A stretch of DNA of 64,000 nucleotides from contig NZ_JACVPY010000002.1 of the NCBI RefSeq assembly GCF_018881635.1, forward strand, positions 705,545 to 769,544, written 5' to 3'. The position numbers and the translations under genes are program-made. The DNA is from Polynucleobacter sp. UB-Piko-W3 (lineage in GTDB: Bacteria > Pseudomonadota > Gammaproteobacteria > Burkholderiales > Burkholderiaceae). The notes under the pieces were generated by a model that saw only the letters and a program-made list of their open reading frames with translations, did no database searches and was not told the DNA's origin. Of this stretch, positions 7,825 through 15,570 are shown piece after piece (the stretch's first letter is position 1; every line of letters starts with the position of its first letter).

Positions 7825-9198
7825 CTAGGCCTTAGTAGTCGGAAAAGATTTCAGATAAGCAGCAGGCTGACTTGGGTCAAATTCCTTACCCATGATCTTG
7901 TCTTTTTTGTAACCTGCTTTGGCTAATGGAGGAACGGCAATACCTGTCTCGCCCATATACTTCTTAGCATCAGTGAGTAGGAATACTTTCTCTGAAATAT
8001 CCTTGTAATTGACATCCCCTTTTACATAGCCCCAGCGTTGCATTTGGGTCAGCATCCAGGTTGCCATGGAGTACCAAGGAATTGGGTTGAAATCAATTCG
8101 ATCTGGTACATTTTGAATATTTCCAAGTCCATCAGCAAATTTACCGGTCAATACTTGCATCACTACTGTTTCAGGTTGATTTAAATAATTTGCAGGAGAA
8201 ATCACCTTGGCAATCAATGGCCTGTTTTCAGGATTACGCGCCATGGTTGAGGCATTTAATACCGCACGGTATAGGGCTGCAAAGGTATTAGGATTTTTCT
8301 TAATAAAATCTTCGGAGGTTCCAAAAGCGCAGCATGGATGGCCATCCCAAATCTCTTTAGTCAGAATATGAATGAATCCAACCTCGTCATATACAGCACG
8401 CTGGTTAAATGGGTCAGGTCCAAGGAAACCGTCAATATTTCCGGCGCGTAAATTCGCGACCATCTCTGGAGGCGGGGTTACTCGGATTTGAATGTCCTTA
8501 TCTGGATCCAAGCCTGCCTGTGCTACGTAATAGCGTAGCAAGAAATTATGCATAGAATATTCAAATGGAACGGCGAATTTCATACCCTTCCATTTTGATG
8601 GATCGCGATTATCTTTATGTTTATTTGCCAGAGTAATCGCTTGACCATTCACGTTTTGAATCGTTGCAACACGCATTTGTGAAGGATCTGATCCCAATCC
8701 CATCGACATCGAAATTGGCATTGGTGAGAGGAAATGGGAAGCGTCATGCTCTTTATTGAGCATCTTGTCTCGAATCAAAGCCCAGCCAGCTGTTTTATTT
8801 AGGGTTACATTGAGGCCTTGTTTCTTATAAAAGCCTAATGGATCGGCCATGATCAGAGGCGTTGCACAGGTAATAGCAATAAAGCCAATCTTTAAATCTG
8901 GTTTTTCAAGGGGGGCTTTATCTTGGGCCATTGCTTGTAAAGCACCAACTGGAAGGAAACCAGACAAGGCACTCATCGCGCCACCAGCACCTACTGCCTT
9001 TAAGAATGCACGACGACGACTTTCTTGAGGAAACAAGGCCTTAACAAGACTCGCCTCAACAAAATCAGCACTCATTTGCTCTTCATCAATCTTTGCAGAT
9101 AAATCAAGCCCATGTTCAGCATCAGATGCATGTCGTCCACAGCTACAGCGACTGCTAAATAAGGGTCTGTCAGGATCAAAGGGGCGATATGAATTCAT
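7825..9198 (-). CDS. cynA: CynA/NrtA-type periplasmic binding protein, Tat-exported
   Basis: A 457-aa solute-binding protein of the NrtA/CmpA/CynA family, expected to bind cyanate (or nitrate) in the periplasm. A twin-arginine signal, RRRAFLKAVGAGGAMSALSG, starts near residue 61. The roughly 60 residues before it are unusually long for a Tat n-region and contain SRCSCGRHASDAEHG, a Cys/His-rich patch that could bind metal or act in quality control. The mature domain has the family features GFIAITCATPLIMADPLGFY and CCAFGTSEDFIKKNP. It is the first gene of the cyn operon, with two NtrC-like half-sites 80-130 bp upstream. Confidence 0.88.
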   Translation of the reverse strand: MNSYRPFDPDRPLFSSRCSCGRHASDAEHGLDLSAKIDEEQMSADFVEASLVKALFPQESRRRAFLKAVGAGGAMSALSGFLPVGALQAMAQDKAPLEKPDLKIGFIAITCATPLIMADPLGFYKKQGLNVTLNKTAGWALIRDKMLNKEHDASHFLSPMPISMSMGLGSDPSQMRVATIQNVNGQAITLANKHKDNRDPSKWKGMKFAVPFEYSMHNFLLRYYVAQAGLDPDKDIQIRVTPPPEMVANLRAGNIDGFLGPDPFNQRAVYDEVGFIHILTKEIWDGHPCCAFGTSEDFIKKNPNTFAALYRAVLNASTMARNPENRPLIAKVISPANYLNQPETVVMQVLTGKFADGLGNIQNVPDRIDFNPIPWYSMATWMLTQMQRWGYVKGDVNYKDISEKVFLLTDAKKYMGETGIAVPPLAKAGYKKDKIMGKEFDPSQPAAYLKSFPTTKA

Positions 9199-9281
9199 TG
9201 AAATCTCCTAGGCGTTGTTTACTTCAATAAAAAATCTATGCCTCATTTTGAATAGACCCTTAAGAGCTCATCATGATGAAA

Positions 9282-9328
9282 TGCACCAATAAAGCAGTAA
9301 AAAATAGCCATTGCACCAAAATAGTGAA
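9282..9328 (-). promoter_or_regulatory. Two NtrC-like half-sites upstream of cynA
   Basis: TGCACCA occurs at 9282 and again at 9312, 30 bp (about three helical turns) apart. The second is followed by AAA and TAGTGAA, matching the NtrC palindrome TGCACCA-N3-TGGTGCA in 12 of 14 positions; the first is only a half-site. Nitrogen control of a cyanate operon is biologically expected. I could not find a convincing sigma-54 promoter between these sites and cynA, so this remains a proposal. Confidence 0.4.
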
Positions 9329-9385
9329 TGGCTAGTTGAGCAAATCTCTAGGGCGAGCCTAAAAGTAAATATTGAAAGATTTGGA

Positions 9386-9910
9386 CTACGCTTTGAGAAA
9401 GCTTCGATTTAAATAGCTTGCTAAGGCTAATATCGAAGAATCAACCAGAACTGGATAAAAAAGAAAATCAACGTTATTGACCCTGGCCATCACAATTACC
9501 ACAGCAAGAAACAGCGCTGGAGGATGTATGCGGCCTAAGAGATAAAGCCCCAAAATGGTGCTAAGTATTGCAATTGTTAAGCCTAAGAGCGACGCAGAAA
9601 ATAAATAAACGCAAGCAAATGCGATACAAGAGGCAAACAAATTAGCCTCCAAAATCATCAATGGTGCGTAGAGCTTACTTTTTGGATATAGAAAAATGAG
9701 TAATGCACTTACCCCAAAGACCGCGACCACCATGGACTCGTCAGAACTCAAAGTGCCATAGGCCTGATTGAGAAAAACGATTACAAATAAAGTGAGTCCA
9801 ACACCAAAAGAAATAGACAACACTTTTCTCAAGGGCACGCTTGGTTGCCCAGGAGCCACCCGATCTAAAAAAGAGATCATTTTATGAAGAAGTTTACGTA
9901 ACATGCGCAA
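9386..9910 (-). CDS. HPP-family integral membrane protein
   Basis: A 174-aa protein with four to five transmembrane helices and the diagnostic HPP motif in LGRIHPPALFLAVVIV (about residues 126-141). HPP proteins are four-helix membrane proteins; a plastid and cyanobacterial member has been linked to nitrite transport, but most are uncharacterised. A second HPP protein lies 1 kb away (10477-11094) and both neighbour the cyanate/nitrate-type ABC operon, so a nitrogen-anion role is plausible but unproven. The upstream gap of about 75 bp is shared with a divergent NTF2-like gene. Confidence 0.8.
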   Translation of the reverse strand: MRMLRKLLHKMISFLDRVAPGQPSVPLRKVLSISFGVGLTLFVIVFLNQAYGTLSSDESMVVAVFGVSALLIFLYPKSKLYAPLMILEANLFASCIAFACVYLFSASLLGLTIAILSTILGLYLLGRIHPPALFLAVVIVMARVNNVDFLFYPVLVDSSILALASYLNRSFLKA

Positions 9911-9984
9911 ACAGTCTAACTGTTAATGTCATATGAGATACATCATATATTCTTATTTAAAAACTAAATGCTATGGAGATAAAA

Positions 9985-10452
9985 ATGGAGCAAAAATTAC
10001 CGCTACCTCCCTTCACTATGGAGACAGCTATTCAAAAAATTAGAATGGCCGAAGATGCATGGAATACTCGTGATCCTGAAAAAGTATCTCTGGTTTACAC
10101 CGAAGATACTATTTGGCGGAATCGCTCTGAATTTCCAAATGGCCGGGAGCAAGTAAAAGAATTTCTACGGCGCAAATGGGCTAAAGAATTAGATTACCGT
10201 TTAATTAAAGAACTTTGGGCCTTTACTGATAATAGAATTGCTGTAAGGTTTGCTTATGAATGCCATGATGACTCAGGCAACTGGACGCGAAGCTTTGGAA
10301 ACGAAAACTGGGAATTTAACGAGAATGGTTTTATGATGCGTCGCTTTGCTAGCATCAATGATTTACCAATTAAAGAGACAGAAAGAAAATTTTTCTGGCC
10401 GCTTGGCAGAAGACCAGATGATCATCCAGCTCTGAATAGTTTTGGCTTCTAA
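9985..10452 (+). CDS. NTF2-like (DUF1348, SnoaL-fold) protein
   Basis: A 155-aa soluble protein of the DUF1348 family with a nuclear-transport-factor-2-like fold. Signatures are [48 protein letters not shown] and the terminal [15 protein letters not shown]. The family has a cone-shaped pocket but no assigned reaction. The start at 9985 is chosen because GGAGAT lies six bases ahead; an in-frame ATG at 9973 overlaps that site. It sits between two HPP genes on the opposite strand. Confidence 0.85.
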   Translation: MEQKLPLPPFTMETAIQKIRMAEDAWNTRDPEKVSLVYTEDTIWRNRSEFPNGREQVKEFLRRKWAKELDYRLIKELWAFTDNRIAVRFAYECHDDSGNWTRSFGNENWEFNENGFMMRRFASINDLPIKETERKFFWPLGRRPDDHPALNSFGF

Positions 10453-10476
10453 CTAATGATCCATTGAATACTAAAG

Positions 10477-11094
10477 TCAATGGTCCCAAATACTCCAGTT
10501 GAGAGATGGTGGCGACGGTTGAGTCCAGGATATTGGATATTTTCTTACTCCAAATCCAAGTCGGCTCCATATGAAGGCTACTGCAAAAATAACGCTAACA
10601 CCTACCATTACAGTTACTCCAAGATGGATAAAGCTTGCATGGGCTTGGATCATAATTAATGGATTTGCTCCAGCAGGAGGGTGCACACATCTCATTATTA
10701 GTAAGAGCCCTATTGTGACTACTAGAGCAATGATGTAGACCCAAAAAGCATCTCCAAATAACTGATAAGCCAATATACCCACCAAGCTACTAATCAGATG
10801 CGCACCAAACACCGCTCTTGGCTGTGCTGCAGGAGCAGTAGTAAGAGCAAACAAAAAAAGTGTTGTTCCCCCTAAGGAGGCTAGTAGCAGTGGAGAATTA
10901 GCTTGTGTAATCCACAAAGCCAAAATAATCGCCACAGAAGATCCAATCAAAACCCAGAGCAAACGCAATATCAAAGTTTTCATCATTTGATGATAGTCAT
11001 AAAACACCGAGACTCCTAAATAAACAGCGGCTTTATAGTCGTATACATCTTTGAGAGGCCTTAATAAGATGTTTAGATCTGGTATGGCATACAC
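10477..11094 (-). CDS. HPP-family integral membrane protein
   Basis: A 205-aa membrane protein with HPP motif MRCVHPPAGANPLIMIQAHAS (about residues 128-147) and four hydrophobic helices beginning near residue 40. The first 36 residues are not hydrophobic. Translation may instead start at the Met pair near 10986 (MMKTLILRLLW), which would give a protein of the usual HPP length, but neither start has a clear ribosome-binding site. It is the more canonical of the two HPP proteins here. Confidence 0.8.
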   Translation of the reverse strand: MYAIPDLNILLRPLKDVYDYKAAVYLGVSVFYDYHQMMKTLILRLLWVLIGSSVAIILALWITQANSPLLLASLGGTTLFLFALTTAPAAQPRAVFGAHLISSLVGILAYQLFGDAFWVYIIALVVTIGLLLIMRCVHPPAGANPLIMIQAHASFIHLGVTVMVGVSVIFAVAFIWSRLGFGVRKYPISWTQPSPPSLNWSIWDH

Positions 11095-11465
11095 ACCGAA
11101 ATCTGTGTTTCCGAGTGAAATGCGATGGGTCAGCGATGGTGTTGGCAGATGCGGAGTCCGTTAAACCGACATTCCAAGCGTCCTTTCATACAACGGCTGG
11201 CATCTAACGGCATTTAAACACCCTTCTGTGATAGGCTAAACATTCCAAAACTTAACATTTTTTAAAGTCAAATAATAGCTGACAGAGTCTCCAGGGAAAT
11301 TGAAAGAATTTCAGTAGGCGCATCTTTTGTGACCTGAAAAGAAGCTGCAGCTGCAAGTATTCATAATCAACTTGAACATATTCGGTACCACCGAGAGAAG
11401 TTTAATTAAATCTCAGTATTACTGGTAGCAACACTAAAAATATCCGAAAGGGTTGGGGCGACATC
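11095..11465. other. Gene-free stretch between HPP gene and TRAP binding-protein gene
   Basis: About 370 bp between divergent genes, so it should hold both promoters. GTTAAACCGAC near 11160 resembles part of the hairpin at 14422-14444, hinting at a decayed copy of the dispersed repeat seen after tRNA fragments C and E. No tRNA fragment, ORF or strong terminator is visible. Confidence 0.35.
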
Positions 11466-12500
11466 ATGAAAGTAATGAACAATAGAAAACGTCAATTTTT
11501 ACAATACGGAGCCAGTCTTATAGGAGCCTCAACTATTAGCAGCATTAGTCAACCTGCTTACTCTCAAGGGGCAAAATGGATTGGCTCGCAATACCATAAT
11601 CAACCTGCAATCAGTCACCAACATTCCTTTTTAGTGGATATGTGGTCTGCTGTCGGTCGAGAAACCAATGGGCAATTACAAATTACAGTTTATGCCCAGA
11701 ACAATCAAGTTCCTGGTTCGGACCCTCAGGCATTAGATATGCTGCAACGTGGAGATCTCGAGTTCTTCACTCTGATGGGGGGAATTTTAGGAAAGGTAGT
11801 ACCCATTGCAGAGATCCAAGGCATTCCATTCGCTTTCCAAAATAATGCTCAAGTCTACGCTGCTAATGACGGGTCTCTGGGTGAATATATAGCAAAAGAA
11901 TGTGCAGCAAAAGGAATCTATCGATTTCAATACGGGCTATTAGAAAATGGATTTAGGCAAATTGGTATGATTGATAAAGCAATCTATACGCCAGCCGACC
12001 TATCTGGAATGCGCATTAGAGTTCCTGACGGCGAAATGTTTCGTGATCTATTTAGCTCTCTTGGAGCAACACCTGTCACAGTGAATATTCGCGAGCTCTA
12101 TGAGTCGATGAAGACTCGCAAGGTCGATGGACAGGAAAATCCTCTCGTAATCACAGAAGTCAATAAGCTGTATGAAGTTAGTAATAATCAATCTATTACA
12201 AATCACATGTGGTCTGGATTTAATCTCCTAGCTAATCAGAAATTCTGGAAATCGCTGCCAGGTGATATTCAAGAAATAGTTCTCAAGAATGTCAAAAAAT
12301 ATGTATCTCTACAAAGAACCTATACGAATAATTTAAACAAGCAACTTGAAGTTACCCTTGCTGAGCGCGGTCAAAAATTCAATCAAGCTAATATCCAAAG
12401 CTTTAAAAATAAACTAGGCGATGGCTTCTATGGAAGATGGCGAGAGCATTTTGGAAAAACTGGCTGGAACCTACTAGAACAATCCGTTGGAAAGTTATGA
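11466..12500 (+). CDS. TRAP transporter solute-binding protein (DctP family), orphan
   Basis: A 344-aa periplasmic binding protein. An export signal (NRKRQFLQYGASLIGAS, Tat-like with KR in place of RR) is followed by the DctP fold: GSDPQALDMLQRGDLEFF, IPFAFQNNAQVYAA, DLSGMRIRVPDGEMFRDLFSSLGATPVTV and KVDGQENPLVI. The Arg of GMRIRVP is the residue that usually binds the substrate carboxylate. No DctQ or DctM membrane subunits are in the window, so it must use a distant permease, act as a sensor, or be stranded. It is the last gene before tRNA fragment B. Confidence 0.88.
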   Translation: MKVMNNRKRQFLQYGASLIGASTISSISQPAYSQGAKWIGSQYHNQPAISHQHSFLVDMWSAVGRETNGQLQITVYAQNNQVPGSDPQALDMLQRGDLEFFTLMGGILGKVVPIAEIQGIPFAFQNNAQVYAANDGSLGEYIAKECAAKGIYRFQYGLLENGFRQIGMIDKAIYTPADLSGMRIRVPDGEMFRDLFSSLGATPVTVNIRELYESMKTRKVDGQENPLVITEVNKLYEVSNNQSITNHMWSGFNLLANQKFWKSLPGDIQEIVLKNVKKYVSLQRTYTNNLNKQLEVTLAERGQKFNQANIQSFKNKLGDGFYGRWREHFGKTGWNLLEQSVGKL

Positions 12501-12676
12501 GCAAGCTCCAAACTCTAAATAGTGTATCAGCAGCTTTCATCATGCTTTAGCGGATGACTACTCCTTCATCGCGGTCTTGACCGACTCCGGTGCAAATGGA
12601 ATTGTTCCCACCCTTGGCCAACTGACTACCATAAAATCGGGGATTTTAATGCGATCTCATCGATCGATCGGGCCTT

Positions 12677-12706
12677 TGGCCTGCCCAGCACGATTCGAAC
12701 GTGCGA
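12677..12706 (-). repeat. tRNA-Arg 3'-end fragment, copy B (truncated)
   Basis: Thirty bases identical to the last 30 nt of the tRNA-Arg at 22221 (CCA end, acceptor and T arm), then abrupt divergence at GCAGAGTCTGG. The 60 bp upstream (ACTGACTACCATAAAATC ... CGGGCCTT) align with the flank of copy D, so the repeat is longer than the tRNA part. It has the same orientation as the intact gene. It lies between the TRAP binding-protein module and the Ldh module. Confidence 0.78.
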
Positions 12707-12758
12707 GCAGAGTCTGGATCAGTTGGCGTGAGACTTTCGGTAGATTCGTTAACCTTGA

Positions 12759-12998
12759 ATGGCTACAGATCCTATTCCAATCGCTGGACTTAAAGTGATA
12801 ACAATAGAACATAACTCGAAAACGTATGAATTTAAGACGCTTAATGAGGCCATGGCATGGGCCAAAGAATTGGGTGAGTTTGTTACTATTAAATTTAACG
12901 ACTTAGAGATTGCTGGCAAGTTTGGAGCAGATGGCATCACTAGCGGTAAATTCCCAAATGACGAACCCTACACGTGGAAAAAACGTAGAAGACAGTAA
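12759..12998 (+). CDS. Small conserved-looking protein, function unknown
   Basis: A 79-aa ORF (MATDPIPIAGLKVITIEHNS...) with alternating strand/helix character and a basic end (TWKKRRRQ). The reading is intact and more protein-like than its frame shadows. It starts about 50 bp after tRNA fragment B and precedes a convergent Ldh-type gene. No ribosome-binding site is obvious and I do not recognise the family. Confidence 0.45.
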   Translation: MATDPIPIAGLKVITIEHNSKTYEFKTLNEAMAWAKELGEFVTIKFNDLEIAGKFGADGITSGKFPNDEPYTWKKRRRQ

Positions 12999-13037
12999 AC
13001 ACTTTTATCGGTTTACTCGACAAAATGAAAATTGATC

Positions 13038-14093
13038 CTAGTCTAAGTTGACCCCAACTTTTTTCCCTGCCTCACAAATATCTTTCCAAGTTTTATCATC
13101 AATTTCAAAGCCATCTGCCATACGTATTGCCATCATTTTTCGTTCGGGTTCACCAGCTAGCATAACCGGAATACCAGCCTCGTTAGCTGGGCTTTGATAT
13201 ACCCAATCAATAAATGAGTTTGTCTCCAATTCAAATTGCTCTTTTGAGCTCATGCTAACGGGGTTGATCAAAATCGATAACATCCCATTCCAGATAGCAC
13301 GTTTTTTTATTTTCGGTGGCTTCCAAGTGCCGCTCCCAGTTAATGCACCCCCCAGCAATTCACAGGCTATAGCCAAACCTGAGCCTTTATGCTCTCCAAA
13401 AGGCATTAAAGCTCCAAAATTACCAGCAGCATCTGGCTTTACAACAACGCTTGGATCGGTGGTGGGCAAGCCCTGTTGATCAATTAAAAAACCAGGGCTA
13501 ACTTGTTTGCCTGCATTAGAGGCAACCCGCATCTTGCCCTGCGCAGAGCGGCTAGTAGCAAAATCCAAAATAAATGGTTCACGATTAGTAATCGGCACGC
13601 CAATACAAAATGGATTGGTGCCATGTCTACCTATACCGCCACCCCAAACTGCTACAACTGGAGCAGAAATAACATTCACTAGATGAATTGAAACTAAGCC
13701 CTCCGCTGCAGCCATTTCAGCGAAATGCCCAATGCGACCCAAGTGGTGAGCACGCGATAAGGACACAATACAACTACCTAATTTTTTTGCCCTAGAAATC
13801 CCTAACTGGATTGCTTCTTCGCCGACAATTTGCCCAAAGCCTTTCTGCCCATCAAGTACTAACATGCTACCTAGATCGCTTGTTACCTTGATGCTTTGAT
13901 TGGGCTGCAAAGATCCCTCTTGAAATGATTCGATGTAACGCGGGATCATTCCAGCACCATGGGAATCATGACCCTTTAAATTTGACTCAACCAAGTTTGT
14001 GCAAACCCGCAAGGCCTCGACCTCAGAGCTACCAGTGGCTCTAATTATTTGAGCAATTTTAGTTTTTAGATCTTCAGCATGAAAGATTGGCAT
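13038..14093 (-). CDS. Ldh family (malate/L-sulfolactate/ureidoglycolate-type) dehydrogenase
   Basis: A 351-aa NAD(P)-dependent oxidoreductase of the LDH2/MDH2 family, distinct from classical Rossmann lactate dehydrogenases. The catalytic His is in KGHDSHGAGMIPRY; cofactor- and substrate-binding segments include RAHHLGRIGHFAEMAA, GRHGTNPFCIGVP and LPFGEHKGSGLA-like MPFGEHKGSGLA. The substrate within the family (malate, sulfolactate, ureidoglycolate, delta-1-piperideine-2-carboxylate and others) cannot be read from sequence alone. It is the only substantial gene between tRNA fragments B and C. If sulfolactate were the substrate it would fit the neighbouring sulfatase module, but that is speculation. 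Confidence 0.88.
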   Translation of the reverse strand: MPIFHAEDLKTKIAQIIRATGSSEVEALRVCTNLVESNLKGHDSHGAGMIPRYIESFQEGSLQPNQSIKVTSDLGSMLVLDGQKGFGQIVGEEAIQLGISRAKKLGSCIVSLSRAHHLGRIGHFAEMAAAEGLVSIHLVNVISAPVVAVWGGGIGRHGTNPFCIGVPITNREPFILDFATSRSAQGKMRVASNAGKQVSPGFLIDQQGLPTTDPSVVVKPDAAGNFGALMPFGEHKGSGLAIACELLGGALTGSGTWKPPKIKKRAIWNGMLSILINPVSMSSKEQFELETNSFIDWVYQSPANEAGIPVMLAGEPERKMMAIRMADGFEIDDKTWKDICEAGKKVGVNLD

Positions 14094-14237
14094 AGTAAGC
14101 TGATTTATTGTTTCTCATCCTAGATTATGAATTATTAACGCCCTACCCAAGGTCATCTAAACTCTAGACGAGCTAACCCATAATCAACCTCAATCGAGCC
14201 AATGCTCAGCCTAGATTTATATGAACTAATGGTGGTT

Positions 14238-14430
14238 TGGCCTGCCCAGCACGATTCGAACGTGCGACCTACGCCTTAGAAGCTGTAAAAATGAGGTTAA
14301 ACAACAGCAGAAACAATGCGTTTAAGGTGTTGGCTTTTGGTGCCCTGTAGGCACAGAGATCTTTGGTTCGGAGTGGAATGCCATGGATCCGACATTGCAT
14401 CTGCAGGCGGTCGGATGTCTATTTTGTCGG
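14238..14430 (-). repeat. tRNA-Arg 3'-half fragment, copy C, with about 145-bp shared tail
   Basis: Bases 14238-14282 are identical (45/45) to the 3' half of the intact tRNA-Arg. After the anticodon loop comes CTGTAAAAATGAGG and a tail that aligns with the tail of copy E (19851) through GGCGTTGGCTTYTGG-like and GCAGGCGGTCG segments. An inverted pair ATCCGAC (14387) / GTCGGAT (14410) lies inside. It occupies the gap between the Ldh gene and the sulfatase operon. Confidence 0.85.
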
Positions 14431-14444
14431 GTAAACCGACAAAA
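14422..14444. repeat. Perfect inverted repeat at the end of the sulfatase operon
   Basis: TTTTGTCGG, loop GTAAA, CCGACAAAA: a nine-base-pair stem ending four bases before the FGE stop codon. The T-run is on the 5' side for both strands, so it is not a classical intrinsic terminator. It may stabilise the 3' end of the mRNA or be part of the mobile repeat. Confidence 0.6.
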
Positions 14445-14447
14445 ATA

Positions 14448-15566
14448 CTACTTTGAGTCTTTTGCCAATCTAAATCCAAGGTGTGACATTGGGCTATATG
14501 GATCTGCGCCACGTCTTGCACTTGGACGATAAGACTGGCAATAATCTTCATTGCATAAAAATGATCCGCCTCGGATCACCCTCTTGGGTGCATTTGCAGG
14601 CACACCATAATCATCTGGATCATATGAGCTGCTTGGACCTTGAGGATTATTAGCTACAGCATTACCAAACTCCTTAGCTTGCATCGCAAAATAATCTGAG
14701 CGATACCAATCGGCAACCCATTGCCAAGCATTGCCAGTCATATCAAATAGGCCAAAGCCATTTTGTGGAAAGGTTCCTACTGAACTGGTACCGATTGCAC
14801 CTCCCGCCTTAGGACTTAGGACTGGATTAACTACCGGAAATGCCTGCTTCTTTACATCCCAAATGTTTGCTGGTAACTTTCCTTCTTGCTCTAGTTGATC
14901 ACCCCATACATAGGTTGCTTGATTCAAACCGCCGCGAGCTGCAAACTCCCACTCTGCTTCAGTAGGTAATCTTTTGCCGGCCCACTTGGCGTATGCCAAA
15001 GCATCCTCGTAACTCACTTGAACTACTGGATGATTTCCCTTGCCATCAATATTACTTTTTGGTCCAGATGGATGTCGCCAATTTGCACCAGGCATATAGG
15101 CCCACCACTGTGAGTAATCGTTCAGATTCACTTTTTCTTTCGTACCAACAAAAACCATGGCGCCAGCTACAAATACTGAAGCAGGCGGCTTAGGTGTTCC
15201 TGGTGGAAGTTGTACACGAATGGTTTCCCAATCTGGGATTTTCTCTGCAGTTGTTTTGTAATTGGTTTCTTTAACGAATTGTGCGAATTGATCATTAGTG
15301 ACATGAGTGATATCCATCCAAAATCCAGACACCTTCACTTTATGCGTAGGCTTCTCATTGGCCTGTGCTTTTTTATGGTCACTCCCCATTAAGAATTCAC
15401 CGCCAGGAATCCAGGCCATCCCTTTTGGGCTATTAACGCCATCACCTAGACGAATTTCTGGGATGGATTTCTGAGATTTTGAAAAGTAATTACTCCAGAT
15501 GAAATAGGAGCCCAAGCCTAAAGCAGCAACGGCAACCACAATCAATACTCGACGCTGTAGATTCAT
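14448..15566 (-). CDS. Formylglycine-generating enzyme (FGE-sulfatase family), membrane-anchored
   Basis: A 372-aa protein of the SUMF1/FGE family, which converts the CxPxR cysteine of sulfatases to formylglycine. Both copper-binding cysteines are present, C338 and C343 in RGGSFLCNEDYC, with the family's GNAWQWVADWY and KRLPTEAEWEFAARGG. An N-terminal hydrophobic segment (RRVLIVVAVAALGLGSYFIW) suggests an inner-membrane anchor with the catalytic domain in the periplasm, whereas many bacterial FGEs are cytoplasmic. It is third in a minus-strand operon behind a sulfatase with a matching CTPSR motif and an outer-membrane protein (4-bp gap), so that sulfatase is its likely client. Confidence 0.9.
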   Translation of the reverse strand: MNLQRRVLIVVAVAALGLGSYFIWSNYFSKSQKSIPEIRLGDGVNSPKGMAWIPGGEFLMGSDHKKAQANEKPTHKVKVSGFWMDITHVTNDQFAQFVKETNYKTTAEKIPDWETIRVQLPPGTPKPPASVFVAGAMVFVGTKEKVNLNDYSQWWAYMPGANWRHPSGPKSNIDGKGNHPVVQVSYEDALAYAKWAGKRLPTEAEWEFAARGGLNQATYVWGDQLEQEGKLPANIWDVKKQAFPVVNPVLSPKAGGAIGTSSVGTFPQNGFGLFDMTGNAWQWVADWYRSDYFAMQAKEFGNAVANNPQGPSSSYDPDDYGVPANAPKRVIRGGSFLCNEDYCQSYRPSARRGADPYSPMSHLGFRLAKDSK

Positions 15567-15570
15567 TCTG

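Noticed and set aside
9199..9281. Sigma-54 promoter for the cyanate operon
   Set aside because: No GG-N10-GC pair resembling the consensus was found between the NtrC-like sites and cynA.
40..9354. AAATCTCTAGGGC at 40 and 9342
   Set aside because: A 13-bp match is expected by chance many times in 64 kb, and the flanks do not align.
12577..12798. A 73-codon plus-strand frame
   Set aside because: It includes tRNA fragment B and has no protein-like composition or ribosome-binding site.
14422..14444. Inverted repeat as an intrinsic terminator
   Set aside because: The T-run is on the 5' side of the stem on both strands.
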